From contig CAZJDX010000018.1 of NCBI GenBank assembly GCA_964544885.1, positions 1-64,000 on the forward strand: a stretch of DNA of 64,000 nucleotides, given 5' to 3'. Numbering within the stretch: the stretch's first letter is position 1; every line of letters starts with the position of its first letter. Source of the DNA: QQVM01 sp964544885 (GTDB taxonomy: Bacteria > Bacteroidota > Bacteroidia > AKYH767-A > 2013-40CM-41-45). Below are positions 8,976-17,310 of the stretch, in pieces. Under the pieces are notes generated by a model that did not search any database, was not told where the DNA came from, and worked only from the letters and a program-made list of their open reading frames with translations. A program made the translations under genes and the position numbers.

Positions 8976-9968
8976 ATGAAAGTAATTATACCCGTTGCCG
9001 GGATCGGCAGCAAATTACGTCCACACACGCATACGCAACCTAAGGCGCTGGTTCCTGTCGCCGGTAAACCGATTCTTTCGCATATCGTCGACAACCTTAT
9101 TGAGGCCGGCATCAGGGAATTTATTTTTATCGTTGGTTATCTGGGAAACAAGGTTGAAGATTATATAAAGACACACTATCCCGGGATTGAAACGCGCTTT
9201 ATTCTTCAGGAGCCAAGAGAAGGAACCGGTCATGCCGTCTGGCTCGCACGGAATCTGATCGAAGATAAAGATGAAGTGATCATCGCCTTGGGCGATACGA
9301 TCTTTGACGTGAACCTTCGCGAGATCATTCAGCAGTATGACTCAGCCCTGGGAGTGAAGAAAGTGGATGATCCCCGGAATTTCGGCGTCGCCGAACTGGA
9401 TGAGAAAGGAAACATTAAGCACCTGGTCGAGAAACCACCGATCCCTAAATCAAACCTTGCCCTGGTGGGTATATACAAAATTCAGGAGGCCGGAAAACTG
9501 ATGAAAGCTCTTGAAAGTATCATCCAGGACAATAAGAGAACATACGGCGAATTCCATCTCACCGATGGGATCATGAGAATGATAGAAAAAGGCTCTGTGA
9601 TCAGAACCTTTCCGGTTGAAAACTGGTACGATTGCGGGAACAAGGACAGTCTGCTTGAAACCAATGCCGTACTTCTGAAAAAATCCAGCAGTCAGGCGCC
9701 TAAGCATTCCTTTGAGAACACTATCATCATTCCACCGGTAAGCATCGCCGATCATTGCAAGATCAGCAACAGTATCATCGGCCCCAATGTTTCCATCGGC
9801 GATCACACGACATTGAATTATGCTATTCTCAAAGATGCCATCATCGGATCCTATTCTTCCATTGAAAATGCCGTATTGCACCATTCGGTTATCGGCAGTG
9901 ATGCCGGTTTACACGGATTGAGCCAGTCTTTGAATCTGGGTGACAGCACCGAAATCGACTTTGGGTGA
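8976..9968 (+). CDS. Sugar-phosphate nucleotidyltransferase
   Basis: This is a 330-residue NDP-sugar pyrophosphorylase of the glucose-1-phosphate thymidylyl/uridylyltransferase type. The N-terminal signature is IPVAGIGSKLRP with a downstream K (QPKALVPVAGKP). GTGHAV, the metal-binding ALGDTIF, VEKP, and NWYDCGN near 215 follow. The C-terminal hexapeptide-like repeats (IIGPNVSIGDHT, AIIGSYSSIENAV) suggest a left-handed beta-helix. The ATG at 8976 was preferred to an upstream in-frame start at 8913 because the family sequence begins exactly there. The sugar and nucleotide cannot be assigned. Probably supplies precursors for surface polysaccharide. Confidence 0.88.
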   Translation: MKVIIPVAGIGSKLRPHTHTQPKALVPVAGKPILSHIVDNLIEAGIREFIFIVGYLGNKVEDYIKTHYPGIETRFILQEPREGTGHAVWLARNLIEDKDEVIIALGDTIFDVNLREIIQQYDSALGVKKVDDPRNFGVAELDEKGNIKHLVEKPPIPKSNLALVGIYKIQEAGKLMKALESIIQDNKRTYGEFHLTDGIMRMIEKGSVIRTFPVENWYDCGNKDSLLETNAVLLKKSSSQAPKHSFENTIIIPPVSIADHCKISNSIIGPNVSIGDHTTLNYAILKDAIIGSYSSIENAVLHHSVIGSDAGLHGLSQSLNLGDSTEIDFG

Positions 9969-10032
9969 TCAACACAGGTTTTTATTCAACAATTCAAAAA
10001 GAAATTATCAGAAAAAAATTCCAACAAATTTT

Positions 10033-11301
10033 ATGAAAAGAGATACAGAAATATTCAGGTTAATCAATCAGGAGAAAAAGAGGCAGCAGCATGGCATTGA
10101 GCTGATCGCCTCGGAAAATTTTGTTAGTAAACAAGTCATGCAGGCCATGGGTTCCTGCCTCACGAATAAGTATGCTGAAGGCTATCCCGGAAAGCGGTAT
10201 TACGGAGGATGTGAAGTGGTAGATAAAGTTGAGCAACTGGCGATCGACAGGGCTAAAACTCTTTTCAACGCGGAGTGGGTGAATGTTCAGCCGCATTCAG
10301 GAGCACAGGCCAACGCTGCCGTCATGCTTGCTAGCCTTAATCCGGGAGATACCATACTTGGTTTTGACCTGTCTCATGGCGGGCACCTGACCCATGGTTC
10401 ACCGGTAAACTTCAGCGGCAAATTATATAAGCCGGTTTTTTACGGAGTGAAAGAAAAGACCGGCCGGGTAGATTATGATGCCATGGAGCAAACCGCGGGG
10501 CAAGAAAAACCAAAACTGATCATCGCCGGGGCTTCCTCTTATTCCCGCGACTGGGATTATCCGAGAATGAGAAGGATCGCCGATAAGGTTGGCGCCTTAC
10601 TCATGGCTGACATATCACATCCGGCAGGACTGATTGCCAGAGGTCTTCTCAGTGATCCTTTACCTTTTTGCCATATCGTAACAACAACTACACACAAGAC
10701 CCTCAGAGGTCCTCGCGGAGGGATGATCATGATTGGTAAAGATTTTGAAAATCCATGGGGATTGAAGACGCCAAAAGGTGAAACAAGAATGATGAGCGCG
10801 ATACTTGACAGCGCCGTTTTTCCCGGCACCCAGGGCGGTCCGCTCGAACATATCATCGCGGCCAAAGCGGTGTCCTTTGGTGAAGCGCTTAGCGACGACT
10901 ATCTTGAGTATTGTGTGCAGGTGGTGAAAAATGCGCAAGCCATGGCAAAAACTTTCATGGAGCTGGGATACCATGTGATCAGCGGAGGCACTGATAATCA
11001 TTGCATGCTGATCGACCTGAGGTCAAAAAATCTGACAGGCAAACTGGCCGAAAACACGCTGGTAAAAGCGGATATCACGGTCAATAAAAACATGGTACCC
11101 TTCGACGATAAATCACCGTTTGTCACTTCAGGAATAAGGATCGGAAGTCCTGCGATGACATCCCGTGGCGTAAAAGAAAGGGATGCCATTAAGATCGTTG
11201 AACTGATAGACAAGGTTCTTATGAATCACGACAACGAAACCGAACTCAAGGCAATCAAAAAGAAAGTCAATACAATGATGGAAAAATTTCCCTTGTACTG
11301 A
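10033..11301 (+). CDS. glyA: Serine hydroxymethyltransferase
   Basis: This is a 422-residue PLP enzyme that interconverts serine and glycine while loading tetrahydrofolate with a one-carbon unit. The opening helix carries ELIASENFVSKQV. NKYAEGYPGKRYYGGCE, PHSGAQANAAV and the PLP-lysine motif TTTTHKTLRGPRGG are all intact. The ATG at 10033 is chosen because the SHMT family starts here; an in-frame start at 9940 overlaps the preceding gene. The stop codon abuts the stop of the convergent homogentisate dioxygenase gene with no gap. Confidence 0.97.
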   Translation: MKRDTEIFRLINQEKKRQQHGIELIASENFVSKQVMQAMGSCLTNKYAEGYPGKRYYGGCEVVDKVEQLAIDRAKTLFNAEWVNVQPHSGAQANAAVMLASLNPGDTILGFDLSHGGHLTHGSPVNFSGKLYKPVFYGVKEKTGRVDYDAMEQTAGQEKPKLIIAGASSYSRDWDYPRMRRIADKVGALLMADISHPAGLIARGLLSDPLPFCHIVTTTTHKTLRGPRGGMIMIGKDFENPWGLKTPKGETRMMSAILDSAVFPGTQGGPLEHIIAAKAVSFGEALSDDYLEYCVQVVKNAQAMAKTFMELGYHVISGGTDNHCMLIDLRSKNLTGKLAENTLVKADITVNKNMVPFDDKSPFVTSGIRIGSPAMTSRGVKERDAIKIVELIDKVLMNHDNETELKAIKKKVNTMMEKFPLY

Positions 11302-12462
11302 TCATTTCTCGACCCAACTCTTGTAATAGTCGCCTTTCATGATCGATAGGCCGTCTTTGGTTATCCACAGAGGCTTAAAGGTATCGATCATGACCGCAAG
11401 TTCTTTGGTCTCCTTCTGCCCTATTCCTTTTTCAACAGTGCCGGGATGCGGTCCGTGTGGAATGCCGGCAGGATGAAGTGTCAGCATCCCTCTGGTCACG
11501 GCTTTCCGGCTCATAAAATCACCATCCACATAATAGAGAACTTCATCGGAATCCACATTGCTGTGATTATACGGCACCGGAATCGCCAGAGGATGATAGT
11601 CGTAGAGACGAGGTACAAAGGAGCAAATCACATAATTATGCGCTTCAAAAGTCTGGTGAATGGGTGGAGGAAGATGAACCCTTCCCGTGATCGGCTCAAA
11701 GTCATGAATTGAAAGAGCCCATGGATAGAGATTTCCATCCCAGCCAATCGCATCAAAGGGATGAGTCGCGTAGACATAGGGATACATCCTGCCCTCTTTC
11801 TTAATAAAGATTTGGAAGCGACCGCTTTCATCAACGGTTTTCAGATTAACAGGTCTTCTGATATCTCTTTCGCAATATGGGGCATGCTCTTCCAGTTGTC
11901 CGTAGGCATTTCTGTAACGCTTGCAGGTTTCAATTACACTGAAGGATTCCACAATCAGCAAACGGTTTGACGCGGTCTTGAATTCGATCTGATAAACAGT
12001 CCCTCTCGGGATGATGAGATAGTCACCATAGCCGAAAGAAAGTTCACCGTAAATTGACTTCAACAAGCCCTCTCCTTCGTGGATGAAAATCATCTCATCG
12101 GCATCCGCATTCTTGAAAAAATAATCTTTCATTGACTGTCTTGGCGCAGCCAGTGAGATGTGAAGATCATGATTGATCATGATCGCCTTCCTGCTTTTCA
12201 GGTAATCGTCTTCCGGCTTGATCTCAAATCCTTCAAACCTTTCATGACGCATGCAATACCTCATGGCGATCTCTGGTTCCACGCTATAGGAATCTCCTGT
12301 CTCAAGGATCATGGTCGGAGGATGGCAGTGATAGATGAGGGAATACACATTTGAGAAGCCATGAGTAGACACCAGCTCTTCAGCATATAAGGTTCCGTCC
12401 TTTTTTCTAAACTGAGTGTGACGCTTGGGAGGAATCTGTCCCAGACTGTGATATTGAGGCAT
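11302..12462 (-). CDS. hmgA: Homogentisate 1,2-dioxygenase
   Basis: This 386-residue cupin-fold, Fe(II)-dependent ring-cleaving enzyme converts homogentisate to maleylacetoacetate in tyrosine and phenylalanine breakdown. Recognisable are the N-terminal SLGQIPPKRHTQFRKKDG and the C-terminal metal region with HPAGIPHGPHPG and ELAVMIDTF. The length fits the shorter bacterial form. A fumarylacetoacetase-family gene, which could catalyse the last step, lies 3.8 kb away on the other strand, separated by a T9SS cargo gene. A weak -7 motif (TATTTTTA, 12487-12480) is 18 bases upstream. Confidence 0.93.
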   Translation of the reverse strand: MPQYHSLGQIPPKRHTQFRKKDGTLYAEELVSTHGFSNVYSLIYHCHPPTMILETGDSYSVEPEIAMRYCMRHERFEGFEIKPEDDYLKSRKAIMINHDLHISLAAPRQSMKDYFFKNADADEMIFIHEGEGLLKSIYGELSFGYGDYLIIPRGTVYQIEFKTASNRLLIVESFSVIETCKRYRNAYGQLEEHAPYCERDIRRPVNLKTVDESGRFQIFIKKEGRMYPYVYATHPFDAIGWDGNLYPWALSIHDFEPITGRVHLPPPIHQTFEAHNYVICSFVPRLYDYHPLAIPVPYNHSNVDSDEVLYYVDGDFMSRKAVTRGMLTLHPAGIPHGPHPGTVEKGIGQKETKELAVMIDTFKPLWITKDGLSIMKGDYYKSWVEK

Positions 12463-12775
12463 AGTGAATTATTTATTTGTAAAAATAGATAATTCGGTAA
12501 AACCCGTCTACTTCAAAATGTAAGAAAAACATGAAAGATGTCATTCCGGACCGGTTCCGGCTGAATATTCCTTCCATGAGAGCCTGAATTATCAGCGGAA
12601 TACATTCTTTCCTTTTTGAAACACATCATTTTAGCCTTTCCCGACAAAAGAGCCGGCACCTTACACTTGCAAGCTATGATTCCAATGGCTCCAACGTACC
12701 GGCCCTTACCGGGATTACTTTGTATCATAAAATTTTAACAGATTATTGAATTATAATCTAAACGAACGAAGAACT
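12463..12775. other. Divergent intergenic region
   Basis: This gap holds the promoter regions of the divergent homogentisate dioxygenase and T9SS genes. A -7-like TTACTTTG (7 of 8 positions) at 12715-12722 points toward the T9SS gene, and TATTTTTA at 12487-12480 points toward the dioxygenase. No convincing gene or stable hairpin was seen. Confidence 0.4.
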
Positions 12776-15529
12776 ATGAAAAAGTCGCGAATGCAGGTGC
12801 TTATAGAATTTTCCTCCCTGCTGTCACAGATCAGATCCACCGGAAAAGGGAGTCGGAAAAAAAATACTAATAACCGCAGATTCAGAAAGAATTCCGCCGC
12901 TGCAATACTTCTCATCAGCCTATGCACTTCTTCTTTCGCGGCTACCTATTATTCAAGAAGCAATGGAGGTAACTGGACAAGCGGAGCTACCTGGTCAACA
13001 GTAGGATATGGTAATCCTACAAACACAGGAACCTATCCGCAGGCAGGAGATGTAGCCAATATTGGTGACGGATATACCATTATGATCAATAGCAACGTCA
13101 GCTGTGCTACGCTGAACATAGGACAAGGAACTTCCGGCACACTTGAATTCAACTCCCTTGGCAACCACTCACTGACCGTGAGCGGAAACGTCACAATCAA
13201 TACCGGCGCGCGCTTCTGGTACAATACAGCGACAAACAGAATTCATAATTGTACCATTGGAGGTAATTTCACAAATTATGGTACGGTTGATTTTTTCAGA
13301 AACTCTTCGCAGGCTGTCAACCTTACACTTAATACAACAACTAACTCAGTTATATCCGGTATCGGAAGCTGGGACCTGAACAGAGTAACCCTGAATAAAG
13401 CGGTTACCGGGGCACAGATGAATGTTCAGTCCAATGGTTTTGAAACGGGAACAAAATTCTTCGCCGGAAACAGTGGCACATATATTCACAATAACACAGG
13501 CGTTTACGCGATTAATGCGGCGAATGGAAATTTCACCATCGGACCCAATATGGTTTTCCGTGTACCTCTGGGTACCATGTGGTTTTCCGCGGTCGCAACC
13601 GATGTGATCCTGCAAGGCGCACTCTATGTCAATGGAGGAACGGTCAGGATTGGTTCCAGTGCGGGAACGCAAGGACTGAGGACGGATCAGAACGGTACGG
13701 TGATCCCTTACCTGGAAGTGAGTAGCGGAACCCTTCTTGTTTATGGCGGTATCACCTATGGCGCATCTTCAGCATCGGAACCTTTCCGTTTCAATATGAG
13801 TGGTGGGAATATCCTGTTGAATGCCGGTGCTACCGGCACCAATCGACAGGTATTCTATGTCAATGACCGCCCGGGAAGCAGCTTCACCATGACAGGAGGA
13901 ATTATCACCCTTCAAAAGCCAAATACAAACGGTCCGCTTACCTTTGACTTCAGTGTATGCGGCAGTTATGGTACAGTTGTCACAACAGGAGGAAATGTGA
14001 TATTTGGTAATAACGTAACACAGTCCGGCAGCACCTTTAACTTCCGGCCATTTCCCAATGTTGTTCAGCCAAATTTCAGAATATCCGGGCAGACAACCAG
14101 AGTTGTCAATCTCAGAACGTCCTATAGTTCAACCGCTAATTTCAGACTGAGAAGTCTGACTATAGACGCCAATAAGGTGTTTGACATCAGGTCCATCGGA
14201 GGCACACTGGGAGACAATAAAACGATGACCCTCACATCGACAGCGAACGGCGCTGATGCACTGGTGAATCATGGTACGTTCACCGCACGCAACGGCACGG
14301 TCACCTTCAACCCGAGCGGTGCACAAGCCATAGGTGGCAGTGTGGTGACGACCTTCTATAACCTGTCGATCAATAACGTGAGCAATATCACGCTTAACCG
14401 TGCAGCCAATGTGAGCAATTACCTCAGCATGGTCAATGGCCGCCTGATCACCACCAATACCAATGTGCTTACCTGTTTTGCAACAGCTAACGCGAACATA
14501 GGTTCGAACGCAAGCTATGTTGACGGACCCATGGTTCATACCATAGCGACAAGCGCGAACATCAACAAGACCTTTCCAATCGGGAAAGCAGGTCAATACA
14601 GACCGGCGGTTCTTAACATCAGTCACCTGAATTCAACTTCCGTCACTTACAGGGGAGAAGTGTTCAATGCACCGGCATCCGGACTTCCGTTCGGCCTCCC
14701 TCCCAGCATTGCAAATGTTTCAAACGTTCGATACTTCAGATTTACCAGGCAGCTCGTAAACAATTTCAATACCGGTAGGATCACCCTGTATTATAGTTCA
14801 GATGACGGGGTCGCCGATCGGAACTCACTGCTTGTTGCACAGGACGATGGTACTTCCATGTGGGAAAATCATGGCGGTGTGGCAACAGCCAACTGGACAG
14901 GAAGCATTACATCAAACTCATTCAACAAATTCAACACCTACTTCGCACTTGGTAACCCTCCCGGCGGAGGGAATCCATTACCGGTTGAGCTTGTCAGTTT
15001 CTCCGGAAAATTAAACAAGCGAAAAGTAGACCTGAACTGGATTACGGAAACAGAGATCAACAACGATTATTTCACGATAGAACGTTCAGCGGACAATATC
15101 AACTTTACGGAGATTGACATTGTGAATGGCCATGGTAACTCAACCGTCAGGCACAACTATTCATATGCAGACATGAGTCCTTTGAGAGGAATCTCCTACT
15201 ACAGGTTAAAGCAAACCGATTATGACGGGCGAAGCGAATATCTTCCAACCATCGTTATAAACAACATATTACCCAGGGAATTCGCCGTATATCCTAACCC
15301 GGCGCCATCAGCCAGAATTGAATTCAGTTACGATACAGATCAGTTATCCTATTATGAGGTAACGGTACAGGATATACAGGGAAAAATCATCCCTTCCACT
15401 CTGGTGGCGGAATCAGGCGGCAAATCAATACTCAGGGTGGACGAATCGCACATCCAGCCGGGGTCAATGTATTTTGTCAAAGTGAGTGATGGAAAAGAGA
15501 TCAGTCAGCAGAAGGTTATTCTGTATTAA
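12776..15529 (+). CDS. Large T9SS type A cargo protein, probable beta-helix
   Basis: This is a 917-residue exported protein. The hydrophobic signal (AAAILLISLCTSSFA) lies unusually far in, after about 45 polar, basic residues from the ATG at 12776. The mature part starts with TYYSRSNGGNWTSGATWS and is rich in short Thr/Asn/Gly beta strands (VSGNVTINTGARF, VTLNKAVTGAQMNV), consistent with a parallel beta-helix. Near 725-840 a PVELVSFSGK/LNWITETEINNDYFTIERS segment precedes a type A sorting domain (FAVYPNPAPSARIEF, QPGSMYFVKVSDG). An in-frame TTG at 12746 is less likely than the ATG. No enzymatic motif is seen; an adhesive or structural role is inferred. Confidence 0.85.
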   Translation: MKKSRMQVLIEFSSLLSQIRSTGKGSRKKNTNNRRFRKNSAAAILLISLCTSSFAATYYSRSNGGNWTSGATWSTVGYGNPTNTGTYPQAGDVANIGDGYTIMINSNVSCATLNIGQGTSGTLEFNSLGNHSLTVSGNVTINTGARFWYNTATNRIHNCTIGGNFTNYGTVDFFRNSSQAVNLTLNTTTNSVISGIGSWDLNRVTLNKAVTGAQMNVQSNGFETGTKFFAGNSGTYIHNNTGVYAINAANGNFTIGPNMVFRVPLGTMWFSAVATDVILQGALYVNGGTVRIGSSAGTQGLRTDQNGTVIPYLEVSSGTLLVYGGITYGASSASEPFRFNMSGGNILLNAGATGTNRQVFYVNDRPGSSFTMTGGIITLQKPNTNGPLTFDFSVCGSYGTVVTTGGNVIFGNNVTQSGSTFNFRPFPNVVQPNFRISGQTTRVVNLRTSYSSTANFRLRSLTIDANKVFDIRSIGGTLGDNKTMTLTSTANGADALVNHGTFTARNGTVTFNPSGAQAIGGSVVTTFYNLSINNVSNITLNRAANVSNYLSMVNGRLITTNTNVLTCFATANANIGSNASYVDGPMVHTIATSANINKTFPIGKAGQYRPAVLNISHLNSTSVTYRGEVFNAPASGLPFGLPPSIANVSNVRYFRFTRQLVNNFNTGRITLYYSSDDGVADRNSLLVAQDDGTSMWENHGGVATANWTGSITSNSFNKFNTYFALGNPPGGGNPLPVELVSFSGKLNKRKVDLNWITETEINNDYFTIERSADNINFTEIDIVNGHGNSTVRHNYSYADMSPLRGISYYRLKQTDYDGRSEYLPTIVINNILPREFAVYPNPAPSARIEFSYDTDQLSYYEVTVQDIQGKIIPSTLVAESGGKSILRVDESHIQPGSMYFVKVSDGKEISQQKVILY

Positions 15530-15569
15530 AGATAGTTTTCATGGTTAGTTAGTTTTAATGGTTAGATGG

Positions 15570-15595
15570 AAAGGGGCCCTGAGAAGGCCCTTTTT
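15570..15595 (+). terminator. Rho-independent terminator of the large T9SS gene
   Basis: A GC-rich hairpin (AAAGGGGCC, loop ctgagaa, GGCCCTTTTT) lies 41 bases past the stop codon and ends in five T. Confidence 0.8.
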
Positions 15596-15972
15596 CATTT
15601 TAATATAGAGATCTTCTTCAGTCTCCGCCATTTTAAAATCATGGTGCGGGATGAAAAGGAAGAAAAGAAATATTCAAAGCTTTTGTGAAGTTTTCATTGT
15701 AAATGTCCCCTTGAAAACGAATATAATACTCCCCGGGGGCGCTCATTATAAGACTAATGTGCCCCAAGGCGTTTTTTCACCTTGCATCACTATGATCAAT
15801 AAAGCTTATGTGTTTATGAAAATTATGACTGAAGCCATTCAGGAAGCCCCTTTTTTCCCCTCCTGGAAGTAACCGGTCGCCCGGCAGTCTTACAAAATTC
15901 ACAAATCACTCTATTCGTGACTACAATTCAAACCGCGTATATGAAGGATAATTATTGTACCCCTAAGAAAGA

Positions 15973-16080
15973 TTATACCATCCGATACCCATTCATATTC
16001 CTTTGCTGATTCGATCGGGTATTTAGCTTCTGCAGAATAGCGGTACTATACCTACAAAGCGAATTACCCCTTAGACAAGG
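15973..16080 (-). pseudogene. Possible remnant of a LuxR-type HTH C-terminus
   Basis: The minus-strand frame reads RYSTAILQKLNTRSNQQ and stops 12 residues later. The AILQKLNTRS stretch resembles the recognition-helix end of LuxR/NarL-type response regulators (typically HRKNILQKLNxR). The expected upstream HTH residues are missing or altered, and no start codon with an intact domain precedes it. This is a short similarity judged by eye and may be coincidence. Confidence 0.2.
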
Positions 16081-16196
16081 CCTTAAACGATTTTTTCATT
16101 TAAAATGTCTGATTCGTCGTGAGAGATGTTTGTCAGATATTTCAACTGACTCATTTCCCATTGTAAAAGATTATCTCATGGATCGGACTGTTTTCG

Positions 16197-16204
16197 TATT
16201 TTTG
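16197..16204 (+). promoter_or_regulatory. -7 promoter element of the FAH-family gene
   Basis: TATTTTTG is an exact match to TAnnTTTG and sits 17 bases before the ATG. It probably drives the fumarylacetoacetase-family gene and perhaps the RSH and Fur genes after it. Confidence 0.6.
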
Positions 16205-16221
16205 CGGAATAAGCAAGCAAT

Positions 16222-17253
16222 ATGAAATTAGTCACCTTTCGTGAAGGCAAGACCTCAGAAGCAGGCCTTCTTTTCAAGGGGAAAATCTATTCCCTGCAGG
16301 CCAATGCCAGGAACCTTAACTTAGCTCAATTGCCTCAAGGCATGCTGGCGTTTTTGCAGGGTGGGGAGCCATATATGCAGATCGCCCGGCAAATCGAAGA
16401 TGCCATCAGAAACGGGAATCCGGCCGTAAAGGCCTCTTCAGCTGCAGAGGATGACCTGCTCGCGCCGGTCCCTGATCCCACCAGTTGCCGTGATGGCTAT
16501 GCTTTCCGCCAACATGTGGAAGCTGCCAGGAGGAACCGTAAGGTGGAGATGATCCCGGAATTCGACCAGTATCCTATCTTTTATTTTACCAATCACAATG
16601 CGGTCCAGGGTCCGGGAGAGGTCTTCTGCATGTCCGATCACTTCGACAAACTGGATTTTGAACTTGAAGTCTGCGTGGTCATTGGTAAGAAGGGAAGGAA
16701 TATCAAGGCATCGGAGGCGGATCAATATATTGCCGGCTTCATGATCATGAATGACCTTAGCGCCAGGACCCTTCAAATGGAAGAGATGAAGCTGAACCTT
16801 GGACCTGCAAAAGGAAAGGATTTCAGTACCGCTACCGGACCCTGGCTGGTAACACCTGATGAACTCAGTAAATTCCTGGTGCCGCCTAAACCGGGGCATA
16901 CAGGAAATGCGTATGATCTGAAAATGGAATGCAGGGTGAATGGCAAGCTGGTAAGCTCAGGGAATATGAAGGATATGGACTGGACCTTTGCTGAGATCAT
17001 TGAACGCTGCGCTTATGGCGTGGATATACTTCCGGGAGATATAATCGGATCCGGAACAGTAGGAACAGGTTGTTTTCTTGAACTTAACGGCACAGGACTG
17101 CTGAACGATCCTTCCTATCAAACACAATGGTTACAGGAAGGTGATCTGGTGGAAATGAATATTGATCAACTCGGAGTGCTCAGAAATACCATCAGAAGAG
17201 ATCCTGACAATTTCAGCATCCTCGCCCTGAAAAAAATTTCCCATACGGTATAG
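16222..17253 (+). CDS. Fumarylacetoacetate hydrolase-family protein
   Basis: This 343-residue enzyme belongs to the FAH superfamily, which cleaves C-C bonds in fumarylacetoacetate and related 2-oxo acids. The metal-binding acidic residues are visible as DFELEVCVVIGKKGRN (about 149-164) and MNDLSARTLQMEE (about 177-189). PGDIIGSGTVGTGC near 270 is the conserved C-terminal loop. The homogentisate dioxygenase gene nearby makes fumarylacetoacetate cleavage the most attractive role, though family members also act on acylpyruvates. It starts with a perfect -7 element close upstream and precedes the RSH gene by 57 bases. Confidence 0.88.
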   Translation: MKLVTFREGKTSEAGLLFKGKIYSLQANARNLNLAQLPQGMLAFLQGGEPYMQIARQIEDAIRNGNPAVKASSAAEDDLLAPVPDPTSCRDGYAFRQHVEAARRNRKVEMIPEFDQYPIFYFTNHNAVQGPGEVFCMSDHFDKLDFELEVCVVIGKKGRNIKASEADQYIAGFMIMNDLSARTLQMEEMKLNLGPAKGKDFSTATGPWLVTPDELSKFLVPPKPGHTGNAYDLKMECRVNGKLVSSGNMKDMDWTFAEIIERCAYGVDILPGDIIGSGTVGTGCFLELNGTGLLNDPSYQTQWLQEGDLVEMNIDQLGVLRNTIRRDPDNFSILALKKISHTV

Positions 17254-17310
17254 ACCGGAGAAAGCTCCGGATCATCAGACTTACCCTGCGTAAACAACCG
17301 GTAAATTCAA

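Larger units (their letters stand above)
15530..16221. other. 692-bp intergenic region
   Basis: It contains a terminator just after the T9SS gene, a possible decayed LuxR-type HTH remnant on the minus strand (15973-16080) and a perfect -7 element just before the fumarylacetoacetase-family gene. A 73-codon open frame at 15651-15872 has no recognisable features and is not called. GC content is locally lower than in flanking genes. Confidence 0.5.

Noticed and set aside
9450..9884. Minus-strand frame inside the nucleotidyltransferase gene
   Set aside because: Shadow of a well-supported plus-strand gene.
12513..12728. 71-codon minus frame in the divergent gap
   Set aside because: No homology or promoter support, and it covers the likely promoter of the T9SS gene.
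15651..15872. 73-codon plus frame after the T9SS gene
   Set aside because: Low-complexity product, no promoter and no recognisable features.
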